From NCBI GenBank assembly GCA_023269825.1, contig JAGDWI010000001.1, positions 616,492-680,491 of the forward strand: 64,000 bases of DNA, written 5' to 3'. Shown in pieces: positions 1-9,454 of the stretch. The notes below the pieces were generated by a model. The model was not told the DNA's origin. It saw only the letters and a program-made list of their open reading frames with translations, and made no database searches. Every line of letters starts with the position of its first letter. The stretch's first letter is position 1. Origin of the DNA: Desulfurococcaceae archaeon. Its GTDB lineage: Archaea > Thermoproteota > Thermoprotei_A > Sulfolobales > Desulfurococcaceae. The position numbers and the translations under genes are program-made.

Positions 1-1
1 G

Positions 2-802
2 GTGCTTAGTATCGGTGATAAAGAGACTGCTAAGGCTACACTATACATAGAGTTGTCGAAGCCTCCGCTCGTACAGGATCTAATAAAGTTTGTTGAAGAA
101 AAAGCACCGCCGAGTAGAGTACCCGCTCTCGAATCCTATAAGAGCATACAAGTCAAACTCACTGCTGTTAAGAACCTCGAAGACCTAGATACAGCTCTAC
201 TTGATTTACTCACACTGGATTTAAAGAATGCATTCTGGTATCTGCCTGAAAAATATGCCCGGATTCTCAGCTCCTTAGCGGAGGCCTATGAACTAGAGAT
301 CTTGTACTCGAAGATCGCGTCTAAAGTACTAGATGAGAAACCACTGCGATATGCAAAGCTCATGGATTACATCAATTGCACTAATAGGTTTAGCTGCATA
401 ATTTCAAAGCACCTATCCAAGATCAAGTCAATATACAGCGAGATCGACGAGTACTACTATAGTGCTCTAGGAGTAGCTGGGTTGCTTGACGCACTCCTAT
501 ATGCTAGACACCTAAATAACTTAAAATCCCTCAAGCTAGGAGAGGATGCAGCCATGAGGGATCTAATTATCGACTGCTACTACTTTGAGCCTGAAGTTGC
601 AAGGCTTTTAGAGGCATTAAAGAGCGAGGGAGACCCATTAAAGGCTTGGGTAAACGGTGTTCAAATACTCTACGACTCAGCTAAGAACGCTCTTTACTAC
701 ACTAATAGACTCGTAGATCTCGTTACACTGTATGGCGTTGATCGAGTGTTAAGATTTAAGTTACTAAGAGTAATTTACTCAAGGTGGTTAAAGCCTTGGT
801 GA
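2..802 (+). CDS. atpC: A-type ATP synthase subunit C (5' part outside the window)
   Basis: Subunit C (V0D/AC39 family) of the archaeal membrane ATP synthase links the central stalk to the proteolipid rotor. The 266 residues seen are almost wholly helical and Leu/Tyr/Lys rich, as in this family, with no catalytic motif. The identification rests mainly on position: it directly precedes subunits F, A, B and D, the usual archaeal order. The family is usually about 340 residues, and the frame is open to the first bases of the window, so the N-terminus is probably missing; the GTG at position 2 need not be the start. Its stop TGA overlaps the probable start of subunit F, implying coupled translation. 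Confidence 0.75.
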   Translation: MLSIGDKETAKATLYIELSKPPLVQDLIKFVEEKAPPSRVPALESYKSIQVKLTAVKNLEDLDTALLDLLTLDLKNAFWYLPEKYARILSSLAEAYELEILYSKIASKVLDEKPLRYAKLMDYINCTNRFSCIISKHLSKIKSIYSEIDEYYYSALGVAGLLDALLYARHLNNLKSLKLGEDAAMRDLIIDCYYFEPEVARLLEALKSEGDPLKAWVNGVQILYDSAKNALYYTNRLVDLVTLYGVDRVLRFKLLRVIYSRWLKPW

Positions 803-1131
803 ACGAGCTTAAGAAAGCAGTGGTTATAGCTAACAAGGAGACAGTGAGTTTCTACAAACTACTGGGATTCAGCATAGTTCACGGTGTAAGTGACCCGAGC
901 GAGGCCCTTAAACTAATAACTGAATACAAATCCAGGATGGATGTTGGAGTAGTCGTGATCGAGGAGTCCATAATGCATAAACTGGGATTAGATCACATGA
1001 GTTTCAACGATAAAGCCTTAACACCACTAATAACCACTATACCGGATACAAGGGAGTTTTTAACACGTAACCCTAGTTTATACTACAAGAAGCATGCTTT
1101 GAGAATAATCGGTTACGAGGTGTCGATATAA
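799..1131 (+). CDS. atpF: A-type ATP synthase subunit F
   Basis: Small central-stalk subunit of the archaeal ATP synthase. It has the family's Rossmann-like opening (KKAVVIANKETVSFYKLLG), followed by a middle strand VGVVVIEESI typical of NtpG/AtpF. GTG at 799 overlaps the stop of subunit C as GTGA, and an AAGGTGG stretch lies at 781-787, so I prefer this start; GTG at 784 is the alternative and adds five residues. About 110 residues is normal for the family. The next gene, subunit A, begins one base after its stop. Function is by family and operon context. Confidence 0.85.
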   Translation: MNELKKAVVIANKETVSFYKLLGFSIVHGVSDPSEALKLITEYKSRMDVGVVVIEESIMHKLGLDHMSFNDKALTPLITTIPDTREFLTRNPSLYYKKHALRIIGYEVSI

Positions 1132-1132
1132 A

Positions 1133-2920
1133 TTGTCTTCTAGACTGGGCAGGATCTATAGGATCGCTGGGCCACTAGTAGTTGCAGAAGGTTTAGAGTC
1201 CCCGAGAATGTATGAGGTTGTATACGTTGGCGGAGAAGGGTTGATCGGGGAGATTATAGCCATTAGGGGTGAAAAAGTATACATACAAGTCTACGAAGAG
1301 ACAACGGGGCTCACTGTTGGAGAGAGAGTTGAAGCAACTGGTAGACTCCTCTCAGCTGAGCTGGGTCCAGGCCTCATAGGCACAATATACGATGGCCTGC
1401 AGAGACCAGAAATAGAGATTGGGAAGCTAACAGGCGATATATTCATTAAAAGAGGTGTGAGAGTAAACTCCCTCGATAGGAGTAGGAAGTGGGTTTTCAA
1501 TAGGAGTAGTGGAGTCAAGATCGGAGAGAAAGTTTCTGAAGGAGATGTTCTCGGATCTATCCAGGAAACCCCTATACTAGAACACAAGGTAATGGTGCCG
1601 CCAGGTGTTAAAGGCGTAATTGAGTGGATTGCTGACAGCGGAGAATACACTGTTGAAGAAACAGTGGCTGTTATCTCCACGGGAGAAGCAAAGATTGAGG
1701 TTAAGCTACATCAAGTGTGGCCTGTGAGAGTTCCAAGACCATACAGGGAGAAACTAACACCCAGCGAGCCCCTTATCACGGGTAAGCGGGTAATAGACCT
1801 TGTTTTCCCAATAGCGAAAGGCGGTAAAGCAGCGATACCCGGAGGCTTCGGAACAGGTAAAACAGTTCTCCTGCAATCTCTAACTAGGTGGGGTCACGCG
1901 GATGTAGCGATATTCGTTGGTTGCGGAGAGAGAGGTAATGAGATGGCTGATGCACTGAAGAGTTTCAGAGAACTCTTCGATGTTAGGCGTGGTAGACCCA
2001 TGATGGAGAGATCGGTGTTTATAGCGAACACTAGCAATATGCCTGTTGCAGCTAGAGAAACAAGTGTATTGCTTGGTGCTACTATAGGTGAGTACTTCAG
2101 AGATATGGGTTACAATGTCCTCCTAGTAGCGGATTCCACGAGTAGGTGGGCTGAAGCCATGAGGGAGATTAGCGGTAGAATGGAGGAAATGCCTGGTGAG
2201 GAAGGGTTCCCCGCATACCTCGCAAGTAGATTAGCGGACTTCTACGAGAGAGCTGGAAGAGTCACCGCGCTCGGTGACCCTCAGAGAACGGGTAGTTTGA
2301 CTATTTTCGGCTCTGTCTCACCACCAGGTGGAGACTTCAGTGAGCCTGTTACAAGAAATACTCTGAGGTATATACAGGCCCTTTACGCACTAGACTACGA
2401 TTTAGCTACTAGAAGGCATTTTCCCGCTATAAGCTGGCTCATGAGTTACAGTCTATACGTAGACTTCGTGAAAGAGTACCTTAACGAAGTTTCAGGAGGC
2501 AAGTGGTATGAGTACAGAAACCTCTTTTTGAAAATACTGCAGAGGGAAGCAGAGCTACTGGATATAGTTAGACTCGTTGGTCCCGAGACTTTGCCTGAGG
2601 AAGATAAGTTGCTACTGGAGGTTGCCAAGATGATCAAGGAGGGCTTCCTCCAGCAATCCGAGTATGATCTCAATGATGCTTACTCATCACTCGAGAAAGG
2701 GTTCCTGATAATGGAGGCTATCTTAGAGTTCTACAACACCTCCCTCAAGCTGGTTAGAAGCGGTGTTCCAGTATTTAAGATCAGGGAATTGAAATCCCCG
2801 TACCTAATATATAGGTTTAAGCTTTACCCGCTGGATGAAGCGAGGAATCTCTACAACATGTTCAGGGAGACTTTTAAGAAGGAGGTTGAAGAATTAATGG
2901 GTGGGACTCATGGAGAATAG
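1133..2920 (+). CDS. atpA: A-type ATP synthase catalytic subunit A
   Basis: Catalytic subunit of the A1 head, which hydrolyses or makes ATP. The 595-residue product has the N-terminal beta-barrel, the A-subunit-specific insertion (about residues 110-200), a Walker A loop GGFGTGKT at about 237-244, and the downstream motif [19 protein letters not shown] that marks A/V-type A subunits. Length matches the family. The start is TTG at 1133, two bases after the subunit F stop; no internal ATG keeps the conserved N-terminus. The 3' end overlaps the start of subunit B. All expected catalytic elements are present. Confidence 0.97.
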   Translation: MSSRLGRIYRIAGPLVVAEGLESPRMYEVVYVGGEGLIGEIIAIRGEKVYIQVYEETTGLTVGERVEATGRLLSAELGPGLIGTIYDGLQRPEIEIGKLTGDIFIKRGVRVNSLDRSRKWVFNRSSGVKIGEKVSEGDVLGSIQETPILEHKVMVPPGVKGVIEWIADSGEYTVEETVAVISTGEAKIEVKLHQVWPVRVPRPYREKLTPSEPLITGKRVIDLVFPIAKGGKAAIPGGFGTGKTVLLQSLTRWGHADVAIFVGCGERGNEMADALKSFRELFDVRRGRPMMERSVFIANTSNMPVAARETSVLLGATIGEYFRDMGYNVLLVADSTSRWAEAMREISGRMEEMPGEEGFPAYLASRLADFYERAGRVTALGDPQRTGSLTIFGSVSPPGGDFSEPVTRNTLRYIQALYALDYDLATRRHFPAISWLMSYSLYVDFVKEYLNEVSGGKWYEYRNLFLKILQREAELLDIVRLVGPETLPEEDKLLLEVAKMIKEGFLQQSEYDLNDAYSSLEKGFLIMEAILEFYNTSLKLVRSGVPVFKIRELKSPYLIYRFKLYPLDEARNLYNMFRETFKKEVEELMGGTHGE

Positions 2921-4298
2921 GCTCTACACTAGGATCACGAGGCAAGTATACAGTGCACGTGGTTCACTCGTATTTGTGAAATCCATACCCGGTATAAGCT
3001 ACGGTGAACTCGTAGAACTAGATGTTGACGGTGAAGTAAGGCTTGGACAAGTCGTAGACGTATCACAGGATGTAACCATTATACAGATATTCGGTTCATC
3101 CCTGGGAATTACCCCGGGTAAAACAGCTATAAGAGTACGAGGCGAGAGGCTCAGTATACCCGTCTCAGTCGATATGCTGGGTAGAGTATTCAATGGACTA
3201 GCGCAACCCCTGGATGGTGGGCCACCAGTAGTACCCGAGGAATACGCTGATATACATGGAGAGCCCTTGAACCCTGCTCTACGTGAGCCTCCATCAGAGT
3301 TCATTGAAACAGGTGTATCCGTTATAGATGCCATGTTCACACTTGTGAGAGGCCAGAAACTACCTATATTTTCGGGCAGCGGGCTTCCACACAACAAGAT
3401 CGCTATGCAGATCGTGAGGCAGGCGAGAGTGAGAGGTAAAGAGGAGAGTTTCGCTGTGGTTTTTGGAGCAGTTGGTGTAACATTCGAGGAGGCAATGTAC
3501 TTCCTAGATGAATTAAGGAAGATGGGTGCTATTGATAGAACAGCAGCGTTCTTGGCGCCAGCAGCGTCTCCAACTGTTGAAAAACTCGCGCTCCCGCGGA
3601 CTGCTCTAACAGTAGCCGAGTACTTGGCTTGGAAGCAAGGTATGCATGTCCTAGTGATCCTAACGGATATGACTAATTACTGTGAGAGCCTTAGAGAGAT
3701 ATCTGCTGCTAGAGAAGAAGTCCCGGGTAGAAGAGGGTATCCAGGCTACATGTACACGGATCTCGCAACAATGTATGAGAGAGCTGGAAGAGTGCAGGGG
3801 AGGAGGGGTAGTGTAACAATTATGCCAATACTCACTATGCCTGACGATGATATAACTCACCCAATACCAGATTTAACTGGGTACATTACAGAGGGCCAAA
3901 TAGTTCTCTCGAGAGACCTATGGCGTAAAGGCGTGTATCCACCCGTGGATGTATTTCTATCTTTGTCTAGAATGATGAAAGAGGGTATTGGTCCAGGTAA
4001 GACCAGGGAGGATCATTCAGCGGTTTTCGGCCAAATATATAGAGCCTACGCTGAGGGGCAGAGACTACGCGAAATAATAGCTATTGTTGGAACAGAGTCC
4101 CTTACTGATAGAGATAGAAAATACCTGGAGTTCACGGATGCCTTTGAGACGAAGTTCATAAATCAGAGTGAATACGAGAGGAGAAGCATTGAGAGAACAC
4201 TAGACTTAGCCTGGGAGCTTCTGAGCATTCTCCCCGAGGAGGAACTAGCGATTAGAGAGGAGTTGATCAAGAAGTACCACCCCAAGTATAGGTCGTAA
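2910..4298 (+). CDS. atpB: A-type ATP synthase regulatory subunit B
   Basis: Non-catalytic nucleotide-binding subunit that alternates with subunit A in the A1 hexamer. The P-loop position is degenerate ([11 protein letters not shown]), as expected for B rather than A subunits. Other family signatures are [18 protein letters not shown] and [22 protein letters not shown] place the start at ATG 2910, four bases after a GGGTGGG ribosome site; GTG 2901 is an alternative. Either start lies inside the 3' end of atpA, so translation is probably coupled. Subunit D follows after two bases. Confidence 0.97.
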   Translation: MENRLYTRITRQVYSARGSLVFVKSIPGISYGELVELDVDGEVRLGQVVDVSQDVTIIQIFGSSLGITPGKTAIRVRGERLSIPVSVDMLGRVFNGLAQPLDGGPPVVPEEYADIHGEPLNPALREPPSEFIETGVSVIDAMFTLVRGQKLPIFSGSGLPHNKIAMQIVRQARVRGKEESFAVVFGAVGVTFEEAMYFLDELRKMGAIDRTAAFLAPAASPTVEKLALPRTALTVAEYLAWKQGMHVLVILTDMTNYCESLREISAAREEVPGRRGYPGYMYTDLATMYERAGRVQGRRGSVTIMPILTMPDDDITHPIPDLTGYITEGQIVLSRDLWRKGVYPPVDVFLSLSRMMKEGIGPGKTREDHSAVFGQIYRAYAEGQRLREIIAIVGTESLTDRDRKYLEFTDAFETKFINQSEYERRSIERTLDLAWELLSILPEEELAIREELIKKYHPKYRS

Positions 4299-4300
4299 AC

Positions 4301-4930
4301 ATGAGCATGGAGATCATCAGAGTATCGAGGCCAACTAGAATAGAGCTCCTAAAGCTCAGGAAGAGGCTTTACCTCGCAAGACGCTTCTACAACTTACTGA
4401 GAGATAGAGAAATATACCTCCTAGAGACTTTTAGAGAAACATTGAAAGCAGTTGTTGAAGCTAGACGGAGGCTAAATGAATTACTAATGACTGCTTTTTC
4501 AAACTATTATAGTTCACTATACCTGCACGGATTGCAAGCAGTTGAAGCATACTCTGCCACTGTGCCCCCAACACTGAAGCTACAAGTGGGGTATAAGAAC
4601 GTCATGGGTGTGTGGTGCTACACATACGAGTTCATTGATATCCCGGAACCTCTACCATATCTACCCGTAGAGTTCTCAAACCTGCAGTCCACTAGGAGAG
4701 AGATACTTGAGTTAATAGCGAGGATCTCTGAGTATGAGAAAACCTTAGTGAACATAGGGGCCGAGATCAGGAGATTGAGGAGAATCGTCAACACACTCGA
4801 GAAAATCTACATACCTAAACTCGAGAAGACCATAAAGTACCTTACAATGAAGTTCGATGAGTTAAGCCGCGAAGAAGTAATCAGAGCTATTAAAATAAAG
4901 AGAAAACTCGAGGTACGCGAAAAAAGTTAA
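4301..4930 (+). CDS. atpD: A-type ATP synthase subunit D
   Basis: Central rotor-shaft subunit of the A1 sector. The 209-residue product has the family layout: a long N-terminal helix starting near PTRIELLKLRKRLYLARR, a short middle segment, and a long C-terminal helix ending in basic residues, which together form the antiparallel coiled coil of the shaft. ATG 4301 lies two bases after the atpB stop. It is the last gene of the visible operon; the membrane subunits I and K and the stalk subunits E and H are not in this window after it. Confidence 0.93.
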   Translation: MSMEIIRVSRPTRIELLKLRKRLYLARRFYNLLRDREIYLLETFRETLKAVVEARRRLNELLMTAFSNYYSSLYLHGLQAVEAYSATVPPTLKLQVGYKNVMGVWCYTYEFIDIPEPLPYLPVEFSNLQSTRREILELIARISEYEKTLVNIGAEIRRLRRIVNTLEKIYIPKLEKTIKYLTMKFDELSREEVIRAIKIKRKLEVREKS

Positions 4931-5001
4931 TCCCCCCTGAACGCTGAGTAGATTGACTTCCGTGTCCGAGCTGTTTTCTGTTTCATGGTTTAAAATAATT
5001 G

Positions 5002-5364
5002 CTAAATTTGCTCCCCTGTGAGTGCGTCAATGATCTTAACTAATCTTAGTTCAAATAAGTTTTCACCGCGTGAAACCATGTAACCAGCGTAAACGAATGG
5101 TTCATCGGACTCTTTCTCGTAGACTCCAACCACCATGATGTCCTCGCAATGCTTCACGCCTGGGAAAACATCGCATCCCTTCTTGTTCAAAACAGATGCT
5201 TCTAAACCATATGGTTCAACAGCTTCATTTAATAGTAGAGGCAATCTCTCCTCTAGTATCTCGAGAACATAGTCCACGAGTTCCCTGAAAGCCCAACTAT
5301 TATTACCCTCAATTATTATCCTCAAGTTGAGTAAGCGTTTGAGTACACCTGGATCAATGCTCAA
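5002..5364 (-). CDS. Conserved hypothetical protein coupled to a NUDIX gene
   Basis: I do not recognise this 120-residue protein. It is mixed alpha/beta and acidic, with a helical first half (a leucine-rich stretch around EILEERLPLLL) and a strand-rich second half (DIMVVGVYE, PFVYAGYMV). It has no signal peptide or membrane segment. The TTG start overlaps the stop of the NUDIX gene upstream on the same strand by four bases (TTGA), a strong sign of a real, co-translated gene. Any function in nucleotide clean-up would be inference from that neighbour alone. Confidence 0.65.
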   Translation of the reverse strand: MSIDPGVLKRLLNLRIIIEGNNSWAFRELVDYVLEILEERLPLLLNEAVEPYGLEASVLNKKGCDVFPGVKHCEDIMVVGVYEKESDEPFVYAGYMVSRGENLFELRLVKIIDALTGEQI

Positions 5365-5897
5365 TCTCTTACACCTCTTAAACCAGCGTAGAGGAGTATT
5401 AGTAGCGCTGTCTTCGCGTCTCTAATCTCGTTTCTCAAAACCATGTCGTAAGCCTCTCTGAACCCTACTCTAAATGGTTCTATGACCTCGTATTTCTCCG
5501 GTCTCGCGCCAACGTACTCTAGTTCCTCAGCATAGTAGAAGTGCAGGATCTCGGAACTATATCCAGGAGCAGGCGTGAAGGAACCTATCTTGACTAGTCT
5601 CCTGGGGTAGTATCCTATTTCCTCAACCAGCTCCCTCCTAGCTGTTTCATCCGGTGTTTCACCTTCATCTATGACTCCTGCAGGGGCTTCAATCACGTAG
5701 TCATCTAGCGGGGCCCTATACTGCTTAATCAAGACTATTTCCTCTCCACTAATGAATGGTAGTACTACAACAGCTTGAGGGAAAACAACTATATCTCTCT
5801 CGAATGATCCACCCTGCTTAAGATACTTTCTCCTAACAACACTGAACCTTAAACCCCTGAATAACTCCTTCTCCTCAACGACTACTGGTTTATCCAA
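5361..5897 (-). CDS. NUDIX hydrolase, ADP-ribose pyrophosphatase type
   Basis: Probably hydrolyses ADP-ribose or another nucleoside diphosphate derivative. The full NUDIX box G-x5-E-x7-REL-x-EE-x-GY spans about residues 74-96, so the metal-binding glutamates are intact. The N-terminal beta strands (RGLRFSVVRRKYL) and the 178-residue length fit the ADP-ribose pyrophosphatase branch. It is transcribed divergently from the endonuclease IV-like gene; the sequence TATAAATAT around 5934-5942 can serve promoters in both directions. The exact substrate cannot be told from sequence. Confidence 0.88.
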   Translation of the reverse strand: MDKPVVVEEKELFRGLRFSVVRRKYLKQGGSFERDIVVFPQAVVVLPFISGEEIVLIKQYRAPLDDYVIEAPAGVIDEGETPDETARRELVEEIGYYPRRLVKIGSFTPAPGYSSEILHFYYAEELEYVGARPEKYEVIEPFRVGFREAYDMVLRNEIRDAKTALLILLYAGLRGVRD

Positions 5898-5955
5898 GGT
5901 TAATCGCCACGGATTATTAAGTGTAAAACATGACTATAAATATCTAGGGGTTTAA

Positions 5956-6834
5956 ATGCCTAGATACTGGTTCGGCCCAGCTGGTAAACCCATAACCATG
6001 AAATCAGCTGATATACTGAAAGCACCATCATTCCTCAAGGAAATGGGGTTAAACGCGATGGAGTACGAGGCTGTTAGAGGAGTAAACATCAAGGAGGAGA
6101 AGGCGAGAGCCCTAGGCGCTGAAGCTAGAGCTAACGGCGTGAAGCTGAGTCTACACGCACCCTACTTCGTGAACCTAGCTGGTAAAAAAGACGTGGTTGA
6201 AGCAAGCATCAGGAGATTAAATGAATCCGTTGAAGCAGCTTACTGGATGAATGCTTACGTAGTGGTCTTCCACCCTGGTTACTACAAGGATGCTTCATCT
6301 AAGAAAGATGCTTTACGGAGAGTAATCGAGAACCTTAAACACGTTGCAGAGTACAGGGATCAAATAGGAGCAAGGAGCGTTTGGCTAGGACCTGAAACCA
6401 CGGGTAAAACAAGTCAGGTAGGAGATTTAAGGGAAGTCATAGAGATATCCCGTAGCTTGGAGGGAGTGAGACCAGTAGTAGACTTCGCGCACATATACGC
6501 TAGGAGCAACGGTAAACAAGTTAAATCAATGGATCAAGTGGTTGAGATACTTGAAGCAATAGAGAAAGAGCTGGGAGACTGGGCTCTTAAACCACTACAC
6601 GTACACTTCTCGAAGATAGAGTATGGTAAAGGAGGAGAAAGAGAACACCATACCTTAGAGGAAGAAGAGTATGGCCCGGAGTTCACATACGTGTGTAGAG
6701 CACTATGCGAGGTTGGAGTAGACGCAGTAGTAATAAGTGAAAGCCCTGTATTAGAGCAGGATGCACTAGTAATGCTCAAGGTATGTAGGGAAACGTGTGG
6801 TGAGAAATGCATTGTTGAACAAACTTCGGAGTAA
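5956..6834 (+). CDS. Endonuclease IV-family (AP endonuclease) TIM-barrel protein
   Basis: Member of the xylose isomerase-like TIM-barrel family that includes endonuclease IV (Nfo), which cuts DNA 5' to abasic sites. Metal-ligand motifs appear in order: LHAPYFVNLA, FHPGYY, GPETTGK, VDFAHIYAR, LHVHFSKIEY and a late ISESP. The product has 292 residues, near the usual size. The start ATG lies 14-24 bases after a TATAAATAT box, so the transcript is probably leaderless or nearly so. It is the first of several DNA-processing genes here. Some family members are sugar isomerases, but the motif series favours endonuclease IV. Confidence 0.85.
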   Translation: MPRYWFGPAGKPITMKSADILKAPSFLKEMGLNAMEYEAVRGVNIKEEKARALGAEARANGVKLSLHAPYFVNLAGKKDVVEASIRRLNESVEAAYWMNAYVVVFHPGYYKDASSKKDALRRVIENLKHVAEYRDQIGARSVWLGPETTGKTSQVGDLREVIEISRSLEGVRPVVDFAHIYARSNGKQVKSMDQVVEILEAIEKELGDWALKPLHVHFSKIEYGKGGEREHHTLEEEEYGPEFTYVCRALCEVGVDAVVISESPVLEQDALVMLKVCRETCGEKCIVEQTSE

Positions 6835-7384
6835 AATAGAGGGTTCTATCAGTGTAATCGCGCGCTCATTGACTAGAACCAGGGTTACACCCAATGAGTT
6901 AACTACGTTATCACTTTTAGTAGCTGCATTAGGGTACTTACTTGTCATCATCTATAAATCCAGCGCAGTATTGTTCGCAACAATTCTAGTATCAGGGTTC
7001 ATTGACGTTGTTGACGGTGCACTAGCTAGAGCAACGGGTAGAACCACGAGGAGAGGAGCATTCCTAGACTCCTTCTTCGACAGGTTGTGTGAAACCTTCT
7101 ACGCATTATCCCTCATAGAACTAGGCTTCAACCCTAGGATCGTGTTAGTTTACTTAGCTTTAGCTATGCTTGTAAGCTACGCGAGAGCACGCGGAGAGAG
7201 CCTTGGAGTAAGCTTATCTGGCGTAGGGTTAATGGAGAGAGCTGAGAGACTCATCGCTCTACTACTAGTATCATTGATTATGGGGTATAATTTCACTGTT
7301 TCACTGTACTTGTTCATCGCGTTAACGTGTTTAACAGCTTTAACTGTTGCGCAGAGATTCATGCATGTTTGGAGAAACCTCTGA
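6797..7384 (+). CDS. CDP-alcohol phosphatidyltransferase (archaetidylinositol phosphate synthase-like)
   Basis: Integral membrane enzyme that moves a phosphate-linked lipid from CDP-archaeol (or similar) to an alcohol. The signature D-x2-DG-x2-AR-x8-G-x3-D-x3-D is complete (DVVDGALARA, GAFLDSFFDR, about residues 70-96). About five to six hydrophobic segments surround it. In Crenarchaeota this branch commonly makes archaetidylinositol phosphate; that assignment is by family, not tested. The GTG start at 6797 or 6800 lies inside the end of the previous gene (38-base overlap). Confidence 0.85.
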   Translation: MVRNALLNKLRSKIEGSISVIARSLTRTRVTPNELTTLSLLVAALGYLLVIIYKSSAVLFATILVSGFIDVVDGALARATGRTTRRGAFLDSFFDRLCETFYALSLIELGFNPRIVLVYLALAMLVSYARARGESLGVSLSGVGLMERAERLIALLLVSLIMGYNFTVSLYLFIALTCLTALTVAQRFMHVWRNL

Positions 7385-7388
7385 TAAA

Positions 7389-9425
7389 CTATGTTAAAAC
7401 AGAGAGATCGTAGTGTCCTATTAGTGGTAGAGGAGTCTTAAACGTAGTGTAACCCAGTCTTAGAACATGGCTTTTAATCACTCCCACTCTATCACTAGAC
7501 CTTGTGACGAAGTCACGGTATTCATCCGGTAGATCAAGCGCCGACAAGTGACTCTTATCTGTTCTAAGCACGATCTTAGTGTTAGTTAACTGGAGAACAA
7601 TATCGTGAACATCCTTCGGGCTATGAGTACTGAAAACCAACCCTAGTTTCCTAGCGCGGCCTAATCTAGCGATTCTATCAATCATACCGGACACGTTCTC
7701 AATGTATTCCTCGACGCTTCCCCTGCTCGGGAAGAAGCGGTGTGCTTCATCAATGAATATTAGTACTGGTTGAGACTCCAACTTAAACCTGCTCTGCACC
7801 AGCTTCCACTCGAATATCTTGTTCAGTATTCTGAACGCGACTATGCTTATTGTTTTCTCGGGGTCAGCCATTGAGTGTAGTTGAAGATACTCTAAATCAA
7901 CTACTATGGGGTAACCGTTGAAAACATCGAAGTGCTTGCTCAGAACACTCTCTAATGGTGGTTCATGCAGGTACTTGTCTTCACCTGTTCCTTTAACGTA
8001 TACGTCGAATATTCCAGTATCAATTATAGCAGCTATTTGCCTAATCATGTTTTCAATAGTGCTTTTATGTATAGCTAGGTCTCTGACGACTTCAACAACG
8101 TACTCTTTGTTTGGATCTAGGATAATGCTTCTAGGCTTATACTGCTTCTCCTCTACTCTGAACCTTGACTCCTTCAATGCCTCGTATAGATCGTAAATTG
8201 TCTCCAAGTAAGCGTTCTTCGAGCTGAATGCTAGTAGAATTCTCTGTAAAGCATCCTTAGCTTGACGAGTGAAGTAGGGGTTAAGTGAGATTAATTCGCG
8301 TGGAGTTAAATCAGGGAATCTCAGAGCGTATGGTATGATATAATAGTATACTTCGCTGACTTCACCTCCATAGTTAACTCTTATTCTCGACTTAACATAT
8401 CTAAGCTTCCCCCTGGGAGACGGCTCCTCAGCTACCTCGAGTTCTTCAACTTCATAGCTCCAGCTGAATTTACTCATGATTGGTTTAAGCAAAGTGTTCA
8501 AGTAGTCTTCGGCAATCGCTTTCAGTACCCGTGCCCAGGTCTCATATATTTCAACATATTCTTCGACAACGCTTCTAGTGATTGGTAGCAGTATGATTAC
8601 TCCGTTTAAACCATTAATTTTCTCCATTGCTTTACTCGCGAGGACTAATTCGTTCTCAGGCATTTGCTTCATCAGTCTCCACAGTGGTTGCAAAGGTATT
8701 GTAACATAGTCTTTATTAGGGTCAAACACCACGATGCTCGCTTTCTCGTTGTTTAAATTGTACCCTGAGATTATTGATGCAATAATGTTTTTGAGTAGAG
8801 TTGTTTTACCACTACCCGTTGTACCCAATACTAGTACATGCTGATAGAATGCCTTAAGTGGTAGGAATAAGTAAGCGTGGCCTCCGAAAGCAGGTGTATC
8901 ACCAACTGTAGCGTAGCCTAGGAATACTCCTTCTGATGGTAAACCCATTATCTTCTGTATGACATGCGGGTTCCTCAATAACAATACAGGGCTCTGTGGT
9001 TCAATAACATAGTTAGCTGTTGTTACTTCACCTGTTTTCACATCGTATGCTAGTAGTGGTCTCGCTTTAATCCTAGTCTTCGTCAGTAAACCAGTTGCCT
9101 CCGCTTGAGGTATGGGGAAATACATGTCGGGTAAATCTAGTTCCGCGAGGACATCTCTTCTCTCAACGCTTAGGACTTTTAAGCTTATAACATTCAGTGT
9201 CTTAATATCTATTACTCCGAGAATGCTACCGGATTGAGCTATTGATGAGAAGTTCTGGAAATAGATAACTGGGTCCACGTCGAAGACAACGTACCCGCCT
9301 TCTTCATCGATCATCGATGGACTAGTCCGAGACACGTATCCAACTATTTCACCTAGACTACTCGCTACTTCAATAGCTGCCTTCAACTTGTCTTCAATGG
9401 ATTTCACGATATCGCTAGTAGCCAA
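7389..9425 (-). CDS. herA: HerA-like hexameric ATPase/helicase
   Basis: HerA/FtsK-superfamily ATPase; these form hexameric DNA translocases that work with NurA in DNA-end resection. The N-terminal about 190 residues form the HAS-barrel-like domain. Walker A GTTGSGKT is at about 201-208, and Walker B is VLIFIDEAHRFF in the C-terminal half, followed by the ARLGRARKLGLVFSTHSP segment typical of HerA. At 678 residues it is longer than the 500-residue archaeal HerA; the extra sequence lies between the Walker motifs. TTG start with a GAGGT site 8 bases upstream. It lies 29 bases downstream of the NurA-like gene on the same strand. No mre11/rad50 is next to it, so this may be a second, specialised HerA. 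Confidence 0.85.
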   Translation of the reverse strand: MATSDIVKSIEDKLKAAIEVASSLGEIVGYVSRTSPSMIDEEGGYVVFDVDPVIYFQNFSSIAQSGSILGVIDIKTLNVISLKVLSVERRDVLAELDLPDMYFPIPQAEATGLLTKTRIKARPLLAYDVKTGEVTTANYVIEPQSPVLLLRNPHVIQKIMGLPSEGVFLGYATVGDTPAFGGHAYLFLPLKAFYQHVLVLGTTGSGKTTLLKNIIASIISGYNLNNEKASIVVFDPNKDYVTIPLQPLWRLMKQMPENELVLASKAMEKINGLNGVIILLPITRSVVEEYVEIYETWARVLKAIAEDYLNTLLKPIMSKFSWSYEVEELEVAEEPSPRGKLRYVKSRIRVNYGGEVSEVYYYIIPYALRFPDLTPRELISLNPYFTRQAKDALQRILLAFSSKNAYLETIYDLYEALKESRFRVEEKQYKPRSIILDPNKEYVVEVVRDLAIHKSTIENMIRQIAAIIDTGIFDVYVKGTGEDKYLHEPPLESVLSKHFDVFNGYPIVVDLEYLQLHSMADPEKTISIVAFRILNKIFEWKLVQSRFKLESQPVLIFIDEAHRFFPSRGSVEEYIENVSGMIDRIARLGRARKLGLVFSTHSPKDVHDIVLQLTNTKIVLRTDKSHLSALDLPDEYRDFVTRSSDRVGVIKSHVLRLGYTTFKTPLPLIGHYDLSVLT

Positions 9426-9454
9426 GAATAATACCTCTAAGCATTCATTATTGA

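Noticed and set aside
4931-5001. Small RNA in the gap after atpD
   Set aside because: No C/D or H/ACA boxes at proper spacing and no tRNA-like arms were found on either strand.
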